Of a stretch of 64,000 nucleotides of DNA, positions 48,222 through 56,694 are shown in pieces. The position numbers were made by a program, and so were the translations under genes. The number at the start of each line of letters is the position of its first letter. Within the stretch, counting starts at the first letter, position 1. The DNA is taken from NCBI RefSeq assembly GCF_003710815.1, contig NZ_RHHP01000015.1, positions 241,924 through 305,923 on the forward strand, given 5' to 3'. Below the pieces are notes generated by a model. That model did no database searches and had not been told where the DNA came from. It worked only from the letters and a program-made list of their open reading frames with translations. Source of the DNA: Brevibacillus centrosporus. GTDB taxonomy: Bacteria; Bacillota; Bacilli; Brevibacillales; Brevibacillaceae.

Positions 48222-49340
48222 ATGAAATTGGAACGCATTGAAGTACAGCAGCTGCAAATGCCGCTTCGCTTTCGCTTTGAAACCAGCTTTGGAAGCACTA
48301 CCATCAAGGATTTTCTGCTTATTTCCGTTCATGGAGAAGGGGTGGTTGGCTATGGGGAAAGCGTAGCGATGCCAACTCCTTTCTATAATGAAGAAACGAC
48401 AGAATCGGTATGGTACATGATGGAGAAGTTTCTGATTCCCAAGTTGTTCTCCCAGCCGATCGAAACTCCGGAGGATGTAGATCGACTCTTTGCTCCCATT
48501 CGACGAAACAACATGGCGAAGTCCGCCTTGGAGGGAGCAATCTGGGATTTGTACAGCAAGCAGAAAGGCATTTCGCTGGCGAAAGCTCTGGGCGGAACCA
48601 GATCGCTGATCGATGTGGGTATCAGTATTGGGATAGAGCCGACGGTAGGCGAAGTCTTGCAAAGAGTTGAACGAGCGCTCGCAGACGGCTATAAAAAAAT
48701 CAAAGTGAAGATCAAACCGGGCTTTGATGTCCAAGTTATCCAAGGAATTCGTGAACGCTTTGGCGACAGTGTTCCGCTGATGGCCGATGCGAACTCTGCC
48801 TACACGATGGAGCATCTCGATACTATGAAAGAGCTCGATCAGTACGGACTGATCATGATCGAGCAGCCGTTGGCCCACGACGATATCATCGATCACGCCA
48901 AGCTGCAGGCGCAATTGAAGACACCGATTTGCCTGGATGAAAGTATTCATAACGCAGAGGATGCGCGCAAGGCGATTGAGCTTGGCAGCTGCGGCATTAT
49001 CAACATCAAGATTGGACGTGTAGGTGGCTTGACCGAGTCCAAGCGCATTCACGATCTATGCGAATCCCATGGCATCCCGGTGTGGTGCGGCGGGATGGTG
49101 GAGTCGGGAGTCGGGCGTGCCCACAACGTTGCGATTACATCGCTGCCAAACTTCACGATCCCAGGGGATACGGCAGCGTCGAGCCGCTACTGGGATCTGG
49201 ATATCATCGAGCCGGGGGTTGAGCTTGTAGCACCAGGCCAGCTGGCAGTTCCTGAACAGCCAGGGATTGGATACGCGTTAAACCAACAGGCTGTTGGCAA
49301 ATATGCGGTTCGTTCCGCCAGCTATCGACCGGAAAAATAA
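48222..49340 (+). CDS. menC: MenC-like o-succinylbenzoate synthase / N-succinylamino acid racemase
   Basis: A 372-aa enolase-superfamily enzyme. Catalytic Lys pair in KKIKVKIKPGFD, metal ligands in LMADANSAY (Asp), MIEQPL (Glu) and LDESIH (Asp), second catalytic Lys in IINIKIGRVGG. Very close in pattern to B. subtilis MenC (371 aa) and to Geobacillus NSAR. It is not in a menaquinone operon; it follows an RpiR regulator, and the window also has a COG3375 GNAT. A role in D-to-L amino acid conversion via N-succinyl intermediates is therefore as likely as OSB synthesis. The symbol names the family, not a proven function. Confidence 0.85.
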   Translation: MKLERIEVQQLQMPLRFRFETSFGSTTIKDFLLISVHGEGVVGYGESVAMPTPFYNEETTESVWYMMEKFLIPKLFSQPIETPEDVDRLFAPIRRNNMAKSALEGAIWDLYSKQKGISLAKALGGTRSLIDVGISIGIEPTVGEVLQRVERALADGYKKIKVKIKPGFDVQVIQGIRERFGDSVPLMADANSAYTMEHLDTMKELDQYGLIMIEQPLAHDDIIDHAKLQAQLKTPICLDESIHNAEDARKAIELGSCGIINIKIGRVGGLTESKRIHDLCESHGIPVWCGGMVESGVGRAHNVAITSLPNFTIPGDTAASSRYWDLDIIEPGVELVAPGQLAVPEQPGIGYALNQQAVGKYAVRSASYRPEK

Positions 49341-49342
49341 GA

Positions 49343-49392
49343 AAACGCACACGCGAAGCATGTTGTTCTGCTCGCCGTGTGCGTTTTCTTTG
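49343..49392. terminator. bidirectional terminator
   Basis: AAAACGCACACG / CGTGTGCGTTTT stem, then CTTT, between the converging racemase and MFS genes. Confidence 0.85.
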
Positions 49393-49400
49393 CGAAGGCA

Positions 49401-50699
49401 TCAGGAGGATAACGAATGTGATTCAGGCACCTTTTCGGTACGAGCCCATGCAGGATGCTGCTCCATTTGGCGTACGGTACGAAACACCCACAGACTCATG
49501 CTAATCATCGCAAGCCCGATCCCACCGATCAGCATGATGACAGCAGGTGTAGCGAGTTTGTGCTCCAGCACGAAGGAGCAGATCGCATAGCTGACAGGCC
49601 CAAGCCCAAGTGACATCAAAGAGAGCAGAGACATGACTCGACCGAGCATGGCAGACGGGACAATGGTCTGAATGTACGTGATAAACGGAATGTTCGTGAT
49701 GCTGAGCATAAGTCCGATCGTCGCCATGGCCGCGAAGCCTAGACTGAGATGCTGCATGAAATAAAGGGAGCTGACAGCAAGGCCCATGATAGCGAGAAAG
49801 AAGGGAAGCAGGAGAAACCGACCGCGAAACCCGTTTAAGAGGCCAGTGATGATTCCGCCCGCAATCGTCCCGATTCCAAGTGTAATACTTAGGGAGCTGT
49901 ACGCGCTTCCGTCCCATCCCAGGCTTTTTACGAGAAGAGGAAGGCCCATGTTGATCGGCCCGGAAAAAGTCATGTTGGTAAAAAGGGACGTGCAGAAAAT
50001 GATGCTTAATATGGGAACGGAAAAGGTAAACCGAATCCCACTGAATAGATCCTTGAAATAGGAACGAGAAGACGCTGTCGTTTGTAGCCCCTTGTCTGAA
50101 GCAGCTTGTTGCAATCGCAGCGCAAATATAAACACGGCTCCTGCAAAGAAGGCGAGGGCAAGGATAAAAAACATAAGCGGGTAATGGGAGCTGCGGATGA
50201 GCAAGGCAGAGACCAATGGGCCAAGTACCATACTGATCTGCTGGGAAATTTCCATCATGCTGTTGGCGGGTGCGAGCTGATCGCGATTGACCAAAAAAGG
50301 GAGAACCGAACTGCGTGCCGGCCAAAAAAAGGCATCAACGGTCCCAAAGAAAATCGCGACTGCATAGGCGGAAAAGGGGAGCCACCCCTCATTTCCCCAC
50401 AATAAGCTCAGGCCAAAGGCAGAGAGAATGAATCCACGAGCGAGAATGGAAGAGAACATAATCCATTTGCGACTCCAGCGGTCAGCCACTACACCGCCAA
50501 TCAGCATGAACAGCAAGCGCGGAATGGACATGCTGATCAAGGTCGTCCCAAGCATGGTCTCCGATCCTGTAACATCAACGATAAACCAGGAAAGCACCAG
50601 GAAAAAGGCACTGTCAGCGAGGGCAGAAAGAATCGTTCCGCACCATAAAAGAACAAAGGGGCGATTGCGCCAAAGACTTCCCTTATTCGCGACGATCAT
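49401..50699 (-). CDS. MFS transporter (macrolide-efflux/DHA3-like)
   Basis: A 432-aa MFS protein with about 12 helices, starting GSLWRNRPFVLLWCGTILSALADSAFFL-like and with RLLFMLIGGVVADRWSRKWIM (motif A) and the DHA3-type VNRDQLAPANSMMEISQQISMVLGP after helix 4. DHA3 members export macrolides or siderophores. The start overlaps the ArsR-like gene end by 17 bp, so the two are translationally linked. No good ribosome site is visible, which also points to coupling. Confidence 0.88.
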   Translation of the reverse strand: MIVANKGSLWRNRPFVLLWCGTILSALADSAFFLVLSWFIVDVTGSETMLGTTLISMSIPRLLFMLIGGVVADRWSRKWIMFSSILARGFILSAFGLSLLWGNEGWLPFSAYAVAIFFGTVDAFFWPARSSVLPFLVNRDQLAPANSMMEISQQISMVLGPLVSALLIRSSHYPLMFFILALAFFAGAVFIFALRLQQAASDKGLQTTASSRSYFKDLFSGIRFTFSVPILSIIFCTSLFTNMTFSGPINMGLPLLVKSLGWDGSAYSSLSITLGIGTIAGGIITGLLNGFRGRFLLLPFFLAIMGLAVSSLYFMQHLSLGFAAMATIGLMLSITNIPFITYIQTIVPSAMLGRVMSLLSLMSLGLGPVSYAICSFVLEHKLATPAVIMLIGGIGLAMISMSLWVFRTVRQMEQHPAWARTEKVPESHSLSS

Positions 50700-51414
50700 C
50701 TGGGGCTTCGCTCGCTTTCTTTTTCTTGACTACGATTTTGTCTGTCAAATGCTCAAATTCACTGGGAAGATGCTCGTAATTGTCGGGCAATGATTCATCT
50801 TCGGCTACAAAATAACGTTCGTTGGTCATAAAGCCGACCGTTACCATATAAAAATTCTCTTCGACATCGTCTGCATCGCCAGCTGCTACTTGCTTCTGAA
50901 ATTGATCCTCGATTTCAACGAGCTCATTTAGGAGTGCTTTGTACTTCAAAAGCCATGCCTGAATTTGGTGGCGTGGAGCCTTGAATTCAGAGGTACTGGC
51001 GATTGAAGGGGGGCGTTTTTCCTCATCGGCAAATTGCATGAAAGACGCTTCCGGTGCGTTGTACAAACGTGTGATGCTAGAGCGCAGGTGATGAAGCATG
51101 GACTCCTGCGTGAGCATCGTGTCCTCCTGCAGCGATGGCAATAAGTCGTCGCTCACTTTGAAATCGAAGGCGACTGCCCGGTAAAATTTCTGCACGATCC
51201 CGTTCTTTTCTTCGGTACGAACCACTTGAATGAAGTGATGGTTTTCCAGCTCCTTCAGATGGTAATGAACCTTGGAGGCAGAAAGATTCAGCATAGTCGC
51301 CAATTGCTTCCCGGTGTACGCTTCCTTTGTCAGATAGGTAACAATCTCCAAGCGTAAAGAATCGCTGATGGCCTTTAGCTGCTCGATCGTTTCGATGACC
51401 TGGTAACGTTTCAA
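50683..51414 (-). CDS. ArsR-type helix-turn-helix regulator
   Basis: A 243-aa protein with a winged helix in its first third (AISDSLRLEIVTYLTKEAYTGKQLATMLNLSASKVHYHLKELENHHFIQVV) and a longer C-terminal helical domain (MLHHLRSSITRLYN ... YKALLNELVEIEDQFQKQV) of unknown ligand. The KKKKASEA tail is basic. TTG 51414 is taken as the start, as AGAGGATG sits 8 bases before it. It is the first gene of a two-gene unit with the MFS exporter, and operator-like repeats lie just upstream, consistent with control of this exporter and perhaps of the divergent MFS gene. Confidence 0.82.
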   Translation of the reverse strand: MKRYQVIETIEQLKAISDSLRLEIVTYLTKEAYTGKQLATMLNLSASKVHYHLKELENHHFIQVVRTEEKNGIVQKFYRAVAFDFKVSDDLLPSLQEDTMLTQESMLHHLRSSITRLYNAPEASFMQFADEEKRPPSIASTSEFKAPRHQIQAWLLKYKALLNELVEIEDQFQKQVAAGDADDVEENFYMVTVGFMTNERYFVAEDESLPDNYEHLPSEFEHLTDKIVVKKKKASEAPDDRRE

Positions 51415-51431
51415 CGATATCATCCTCTTTT

Positions 51432-51446
51432 CGTTCAAAATGAACG
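51432..51446. promoter_or_regulatory. operator-like palindrome 1 (ArsR/MFS divergent region)
   Basis: CGTTCA aaa TGAACG, perfect 6-bp arms. It lies between the ArsR-like start and a -10-like TATAAA (minus strand, 51456-51461). Confidence 0.55.
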
Positions 51447-51464
51447 TTTTTTCATTTTATAACA

Positions 51465-51480
51465 TTCAATTTTATTTGAA
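51465..51480. promoter_or_regulatory. operator-like palindrome 2 (ArsR/MFS divergent region)
   Basis: TTCAA-n6-TTGAA, arms related to palindrome 1, on the other side of the TATAAA element. Two related sites bracketing a promoter suggest repression. Confidence 0.45.
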
Positions 51481-51579
51481 CGTATTGTATCAGTAGAACG
51501 AGATGAATTTCAAGATCATTCTGCCATTCTTTTTCGACAAGTGTTACAATACGAGAAAATCGGTGAAAGGGACCAGATC

Positions 51580-52788
51580 ATGGCATTGCTAAAACATCCG
51601 GTATTTCGCCGTTTATATGCGGCACATATCATTCATATCATCGGAAATGAGTTTACCTTCATCGCGGTAGTCGGGCTTCTACACGATTTAAGTGGATCGG
51701 GTCTTTCTTTTGCCGCTGGGACCGTTTTTCGGATGGTTCCTTACGTCTTGACCAGCTTTTTTTCCGGAGCGCTCGTGGAAAACTGGGACAAGCAGCGCGT
51801 GATGATCACGGTAAACCTTTTGCGCGGCATTCTCGTTAGTCTCTTTTTCTTTATCTCTTCCCCTACCTATTTGTGGGTGGCTTTTCTGTTGTTGATAGCC
51901 GTGAATATTTGCAGTGCCTTCTTCCAGCCGGCCATGCAGGTGGCGATTGTGAGCGCAGTGGCAGAAAAAGATCGGCTGACGGCAAACTCCTTACTGCAAG
52001 GCACGACATCGTTCTTGATTATTGTTTGTCAGGGTGTCGCGGCCATACTGGTGTATCTGTTTTCCTATCGATACAACTTCTTGCTGGATGCAGCCTGCTA
52101 TATGTTTTCCCTGCTCATCTTGCTCAGACTTCCGAAGATCGTGATCGATACCAACTCCAGTTTAGCCACGAGCTTTGTTGCACGTCTGCAGGAGGGGTTT
52201 CGTTACATTGCCAGGAAAAAGGATATCGGGCAGGTCCTCCTGTATCAGATGGCGGAACGTGTGCTGGGCGCTTACTACATCATGCTCATGTACTACATTT
52301 TGCAGGAGCGAGGGGAAGGCCTGTACGTTTTTGGGCTGCTGGACATTCCTTTGGGGCTTGGGGGTGTCTTCGCCGGGATCGTTGTGACGAAAATATCGGA
52401 CCACTTGGGCGATAAAGGGGTATCGGCTGTGCAAGGCTGGACTTTAGTTGCGATGGGCCTCTCGATCTATGCAGTCTTTCACATCACACCGATCTTTGGT
52501 CTGGCGGCTGCGATTCTCGTTTGTTCCCTCGCTTCCTATAGTGCTTCTATACTCTCTGTCACGAAGCTGCAGAGATTGGCTGATCCGGACTATTTGGCGC
52601 GTGTGTTTTCCATAAGGGAAATGGCGACGATGGGGAGCTTTTCCGCCAGCTGTCTGGTGCTCGGGTATGGGGCAGAGAAGGTAGGCAGTGCCGTTGTATC
52701 CGGGTGGTTGGCCGTGTTTGGCGTCATAGCGGGCTTCCTTTGGCTGTGGACCCGCAGCCGCTTGGAAAGGCAAGTAGCTGACATGTAA
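51580..52788 (+). CDS. MFS transporter (DHA3-like exporter)
   Basis: A 402-aa MFS protein. It starts MALLKHPVFRRLYAAHIIHIIGNEFTFIAV-like, has a shortened motif A region (FFSGALVENWDKQRVMI) and VAEKDRLTANSLLQGTTSFLII after helix 4, as in macrolide exporters. AAAGGGACC precedes ATG 51580. It is divergent from the ArsR-MFS pair and shares its operator region. Substrate unknown. Confidence 0.87.
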   Translation: MALLKHPVFRRLYAAHIIHIIGNEFTFIAVVGLLHDLSGSGLSFAAGTVFRMVPYVLTSFFSGALVENWDKQRVMITVNLLRGILVSLFFFISSPTYLWVAFLLLIAVNICSAFFQPAMQVAIVSAVAEKDRLTANSLLQGTTSFLIIVCQGVAAILVYLFSYRYNFLLDAACYMFSLLILLRLPKIVIDTNSSLATSFVARLQEGFRYIARKKDIGQVLLYQMAERVLGAYYIMLMYYILQERGEGLYVFGLLDIPLGLGGVFAGIVVTKISDHLGDKGVSAVQGWTLVAMGLSIYAVFHITPIFGLAAAILVCSLASYSASILSVTKLQRLADPDYLARVFSIREMATMGSFSASCLVLGYGAEKVGSAVVSGWLAVFGVIAGFLWLWTRSRLERQVADM

Positions 52789-52800
52789 GCAGGAAGAGTA

Positions 52801-52839
52801 AATCCCTTTGCCAGATAAAAAGGCAGAGGGATTTTTTTT
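52801..52839 (+). terminator. rho-independent terminator
   Basis: AATCCCTTTGCC pairs with GGCAGAGGGATT and continues TTTTTT. Confidence 0.85.
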
Positions 52840-52941
52840 GATCGGAATAGAGCTTTTTTTATTTAATAAATATAATCGCTGAAAAAGTATGATTAAATGC
52901 ATACAATAAAGACAACCTCAGGTAAGAAAAGGAAGATGTAT

Positions 52942-54225
52942 ATGAAAGAGCTGTGGCGACAGTATTCGTTTCGCTGGTACTGGCTGGGGATGTTTCTTTC
53001 GGGATTAGGCGATCAGTTTGGATGGATGGGCTTGACGTGGTTTGTCATGAAAAAGACGGGCTCCTCAGCTGCGATGGGGGGAGTCATCCTTGCTTACATG
53101 CTTCCGGCCGTTTTTTCAGGACTGGTGGCAGGGGTCCTGCTGGATCGATATGATCGCAGAAAATTGATCATGCTTGATAACGTGGTACGGGGAATTATCT
53201 TTATTTCTTTGGTGGTCTTGCTGCAAATCGATCAGGTTCCTTTGGGCTGGATTTATGTCCTCATCGTCACTGCGGGTATTCTTTCACCACTTAGCACCGC
53301 AGGAGCACAGACGATGCTCCCCAGCCTGGTAGGCGATCCCAAGCATTTGGTGAAGGCCAATGGAGTGATGGAGAGCCAATGGCAGATCGTTTACATGTTT
53401 GGACCTGCGCTGGCGGGTGTGCTGATTGGTTGGATCGGGGAAGCTTACGTGCTGATCATTGATGCTGCCAGCTTTTTCGTCTGTGCCTTCTGTTTTTCGC
53501 GGCTGCCTAAGCCAGTTGCCTCTGCGAAAGCCGCAGTCCAAACGAAATATGATATACGAACCCTTTTGCTGGACATGCGCATGGGCTACCAGTTTTTATT
53601 GGGCAAAAAGCAGATGATTGCTTTAGTTGTCTTTACCTTTTTGTTTAACATGGCGTATGGGCCAATTGAAATAGCATTGCCGCTATATGCCAACAACGAT
53701 TTGGGTGGGGGATCCGTTGCGCTCGGAATGCTCTGGTCTTCTCTGGCGATCGGTGCACTAGTGGGTTCGTTGTTTTTTTCTACCGTTACGTGGAGACTCC
53801 CACTGGGGGTGACTTTGGCGGGAATCATCGTCGCGTGGGGAGTCACGACGATGCCATTAGCTCTCTTTTCCCGCTTGGAGATCGCCATGCTGTCTATGGC
53901 ATTGGCAGGCTTTAGCTACGCTCCCTACAACATTTTGTATCGGACGTATTTGCAAAGACAGGTCCCCAATGAGCTTTTGGGCCGCGTCATGACCAGTGTA
54001 CGCACCATCACAGGTACGGGCATGCCGGCAGGAGCGGCCGTTTCGGGATTGCTCATCCCTTTGATGGGAGTCAGTGGATTGTTTGGAGCAGGAGCCATTG
54101 CTTGTATCATCTGTGGAAGCATTGCCTTTGTCATGCTCCGTAATCTGGATACTCCTTCACTTGCGATTGAGGAGGGGAGCGACGAGGAGCTTCACACGGT
54201 ACGGCAGGAGGGCATAAAGTCGTGA
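52942..54225 (+). CDS. MFS transporter (DHA3-like exporter)
   Basis: A 427-aa MFS protein, third of its type in 5 kb: FLSGLGDQFGWMGLTWFVMKKTGSSAAMGG at helix 1, FSGLVAGVLLDRYDRRKLIMLDN (motif A), VGDPKHLVKANGVMESQWQIVYMFGPALAGVL after helix 4, and ELLGRVMTSVRTITGTGMPAG late in the protein. Start 52942 is preferred because AAAAGGAAG lies 7 bases upstream. Its last 69 bp overlap, tail to tail, the converging SDR gene with no terminator between. Confidence 0.87.
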   Translation: MKELWRQYSFRWYWLGMFLSGLGDQFGWMGLTWFVMKKTGSSAAMGGVILAYMLPAVFSGLVAGVLLDRYDRRKLIMLDNVVRGIIFISLVVLLQIDQVPLGWIYVLIVTAGILSPLSTAGAQTMLPSLVGDPKHLVKANGVMESQWQIVYMFGPALAGVLIGWIGEAYVLIIDAASFFVCAFCFSRLPKPVASAKAAVQTKYDIRTLLLDMRMGYQFLLGKKQMIALVVFTFLFNMAYGPIEIALPLYANNDLGGGSVALGMLWSSLAIGALVGSLFFSTVTWRLPLGVTLAGIIVAWGVTTMPLALFSRLEIAMLSMALAGFSYAPYNILYRTYLQRQVPNELLGRVMTSVRTITGTGMPAGAAVSGLLIPLMGVSGLFGAGAIACIICGSIAFVMLRNLDTPSLAIEEGSDEELHTVRQEGIKS

Positions 54226-54936
54226 CAGGTAATGAAGGCGCATTGGCATCGCGACTTCCGGCCTTTTCCGATCTACCGCTTGGAGGATGAGCGAAGCGGT
54301 CTGCTCTGGTGTCAACAAATAGCTGTTCACCTTGCTGCGGTAAGACCCGGTACGATCTGCACGATCCAAAAAGGGTGTATCGATCGGACCTGGCATGGCA
54401 CAGGTGACGTGAATTCCATGCATGGAAAGCTCGTGACGCAAGCCTTCGCTAAAGCGGATGACAGCAGCCTTGCTCGCAGCGTAAACAGCAGCTTTGGAAG
54501 TAGCCACATGTCCGGCGAGCGAAGCAATATTCACGATATGTCCGCCATGCTGCTGCATCATCATGGGCAAAAAGGCACGGGTGGTGTAGATGACCCCATT
54601 GATATTTGTTTCCAAGGTTTCATTCAGCTCTTCCAGCTTCATGTCGGACAGAGCTGCAAAGGTCGCCACGCCTGCGTTGTTATACAAAAGATCACAGCGG
54701 CCGAAACGTACCTGTACCCATGCTGCCAATTGGCAAGCCGCCTCTTTATCCGTGACATTGAACTGCCGCGTGTGAAGATGTTCATAATGGTGGAGTTCCT
54801 GCCTGAGTGCCTGCAGTTTTTCTTCGCTGCGGCCAGTGGCGATAACTGTATCGCCTCTCTCCAGATGCTGGCGAGTGAGGGCATGGCCCAGACCGCTTGT
54901 GGCTCCGGTGATGACGATGATCCGCTTTTGAATCAT
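54157..54936 (-). CDS. short-chain dehydrogenase/reductase
   Basis: A 259-aa classical SDR. Cofactor motif TGATSGLGHAL, NNAGVA, catalytic Ser in VNIASLAGHV and YAASK with Tyr/Lys; CAMPGPIDTPF follows as usual. An Arg in the second-strand turn (ATGRSEEKL) suggests NADP preference. Substrate unknown. AAAGGAC precedes ATG 54936. The 3' end overlaps the MFS gene at 52942-54225. Confidence 0.93.
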   Translation of the reverse strand: MIQKRIIVITGATSGLGHALTRQHLERGDTVIATGRSEEKLQALRQELHHYEHLHTRQFNVTDKEAACQLAAWVQVRFGRCDLLYNNAGVATFAALSDMKLEELNETLETNINGVIYTTRAFLPMMMQQHGGHIVNIASLAGHVATSKAAVYAASKAAVIRFSEGLRHELSMHGIHVTCAMPGPIDTPFLDRADRTGSYRSKVNSYLLTPEQTASLILQAVDRKRPEVAMPMRLHYLSRLYALLPYRVKLLVAPLLNRK

Positions 54937-55042
54937 GGAATCGTCCTTTCTATCCTGCCAAAAATCGCGGCGGGTTTTCTTTTCGGCATTAGTATAAGCC
55001 CCCTGTTTGTTGTGAAGGATAGCCCCTAGGGGGTGAATACAC

Positions 55043-55255
55043 ATGCCAGCAGTCAAATGCAGTGTAGCGAATTGCGAATACTGGGCAGACGGAAATCAGT
55101 GCAGTGCTGAAGAGATCATGGTGGAGATCGATGCTCATGCGAGTGCCGACTACAAAACCGAGTTTGCCTCGGAGAACGATCAACACCAAGATCGTGCAAG
55201 CACATCTTCCGAGACCTGTTGTCTGACGTTCAAACCGAAAAAATCAGGCAAGTAA
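55043..55255 (+). CDS. DUF1540 domain protein (small Cys-rich)
   Basis: A 70-aa protein with the DUF1540 pattern VKCSVANCEYWADGNQCSAEEIMVEI plus a further Cys pair in SETCCLTF. This spacing suggests a metal-binding or disulfide-rich fold. The family is common in sporulating Firmicutes, without known function. GGGGGTG precedes ATG 55043. Confidence 0.85.
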   Translation: MPAVKCSVANCEYWADGNQCSAEEIMVEIDAHASADYKTEFASENDQHQDRASTSSETCCLTFKPKKSGK

Positions 55256-55273
55256 AATCTGCGGAGTGTGATC

Positions 55274-55314
55274 AAAAAGACGTATCCCTAGCAGGCTGGG
55301 TGATACGTCTTTTT
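55274..55314. terminator. bidirectional terminator
   Basis: AAAAAGACGTATC / GATACGTCTTTTT perfect 13-bp stem. Repeat B2 begins at the next base. Confidence 0.85.
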
Positions 55315-55370
55315 GTATAAGTGCAACTATGACTCCGCCACAAAGCATTGCGGAGCCAAGTTTTCTCATG
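55315..55370 (+). repeat. short structured repeat, copy B2
   Basis: 56 bp matching 8458-8513: GTATAAGTGCAACTATG, hairpin CTCCGC / GCGGAG, then GCCAAGTTTTCTCATG. It starts immediately after a terminator T-tract. The upstream GAATTTATAAG end seen in copy B1 is missing here. Confidence 0.7.
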
Positions 55371-55379
55371 TATCTTTTC

Positions 55380-55970
55380 TTATACGCTTGTCCGCGCAAG
55401 GTTTAGCACCTGTACTTTTTTCTGCACTTCATCCCACGTCTTTACACGATGAATCAGGGGAGGCAGCTCGCTTTGGTTGTACGGCGTATCGAACAAAAAG
55501 ACTGGGATTTGCAAAGCTTCCGATAGCTGCAGCGCATTTTCCAGCCGATCTTCCAGGAAGAGATCTACTCTCCATTTTTTAGCGGCAGCCAGCTTATCAT
55601 GGGACCCGATCAAATCGACTTCATGAAACGGAATATCATAACGGGAAAACCAATCAAGCGTGACCGCGCGATGTCGTGCTTCCCTGGCGCTGATGTAGAT
55701 CAGCTGATGGTGGGAGTGCCAGTCGCGCAAAATCTCGTCCGCATTCCCGTGGACAGGCGCTTCCATGTACAAGCGCTCTCCGTTTTCATCCAGCCATTTG
55801 TCAAATTCCTCGTCGGTGATTTTGTAAACGTTGGCCAGATTGTATTCAAAGCAATCCTCATATCGCAAATCTTTACCAAAGCTTTCATTCATCAGGGGGA
55901 CAATACTGCTGGGTGACGTCACTGTGCCGTCAATATCAATACCAATGGTTAGGACATTCTCAGGTTTCAT
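55380..55970 (-). CDS. yqfW: HAD-family nucleotidase (YqfW-like)
   Basis: A 196-aa HAD-superfamily protein: motif I TIGIDIDGTVTS (two Asp), motif II LIYISARE, Lys region SHDKLAAAKKW, motif III LFLEDRLENA. The size and EDCFEYNLANVYKITDEEF cap match the 5'(3')-deoxyribonucleotidase-like YqfW group, which dephosphorylates nucleotides. The ribosome site GGAGGCGAGAGG precedes ATG 55970. Confidence 0.85.
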   Translation of the reverse strand: MKPENVLTIGIDIDGTVTSPSSIVPLMNESFGKDLRYEDCFEYNLANVYKITDEEFDKWLDENGERLYMEAPVHGNADEILRDWHSHHQLIYISAREARHRAVTLDWFSRYDIPFHEVDLIGSHDKLAAAKKWRVDLFLEDRLENALQLSEALQIPVFLFDTPYNQSELPPLIHRVKTWDEVQKKVQVLNLARTSV

Positions 55971-56065
55971 CCTCTCGCCTCCAGTTTAAATTGTACACCG
56001 AAGGCAGAGAATAAGGCTACCTTCCTTCACTAACAAATCCTTTGTGAAAAGGGGCTGAGCATGAC

Positions 56066-56647
56066 ATGTCGGACCGAAAAGAACGTATGAATGCGAAGCG
56101 GAAGGAAGATACCGGCTTTTCCGAGACAGTTGACATGCACGACACGGAATTCGCCGCCGATACATGGACCAATGCTGCGTTTGACGAAGACGATGAGAGG
56201 TCTGTGAAGCGAAGAATCCAGTATGACCCTTTTACCCACACGGAACGCTACACAGGTGAACGTGTTGGAGACGAGGACGATTTTTCAGAGCGTCTAGACG
56301 GTATTGATCGTACGCAGGAAGAGAAATATCGGGCTTCCGCGATCCGAGATGATGACGTCGAGGCAGCTGCTGAGATTGCCGAACCAATTCCGGTTCGTCG
56401 TACAGTCCGTGATGCGAATGACGAGGATAGTCGGGAAAATGGGGCTAGCGGGATCGGAATGACAGGGCTCGGATTGTCGATTTTGTCCTTGTTCTTAATG
56501 CCGTATCTGTTTGCACCCATTGGGATGGTGCTTGGCTACCTGGCGTATCGACGCAATTCACGATCGCTTGGGGCTTGGGGGATGATTGTAGGGGCCATCG
56601 CGATTTTGGGCGCTCTGGTGATTTATCCGTTCTACACAGCCCGGTAA
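56066..56647 (+). CDS. membrane protein with acidic N-terminal region and C-terminal helix pair
   Basis: A 193-aa protein. Residues 1 to about 125 are very hydrophilic and Asp/Glu/Arg-rich, probably disordered; residues about 127-193 hold a DUF4190-like membrane hairpin (LGLSILSLFLMPYLFAPIGMVLGYLAYRRNSRSLGAWGMIVGAIAILGALVIYPF shortened here to its features: two helices and a GxxLGxxAYRR turn). Function unknown. The start ATG 56066 is 7 bases after an out-of-frame ATG. Confidence 0.75.
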   Translation: MSDRKERMNAKRKEDTGFSETVDMHDTEFAADTWTNAAFDEDDERSVKRRIQYDPFTHTERYTGERVGDEDDFSERLDGIDRTQEEKYRASAIRDDDVEAAAEIAEPIPVRRTVRDANDEDSRENGASGIGMTGLGLSILSLFLMPYLFAPIGMVLGYLAYRRNSRSLGAWGMIVGAIAILGALVIYPFYTAR

Positions 56648-56657
56648 GTGCCAAACC

Positions 56658-56694
56658 AAAAAACCTCTCCAGCACATGACTGGGGAGGTTTTTT
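56658..56694. terminator. bidirectional terminator
   Basis: AAAAAACCTCTCCAG / CTGGGGAGGTTTTTT, 15-bp stem with one G-U. Confidence 0.9.
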
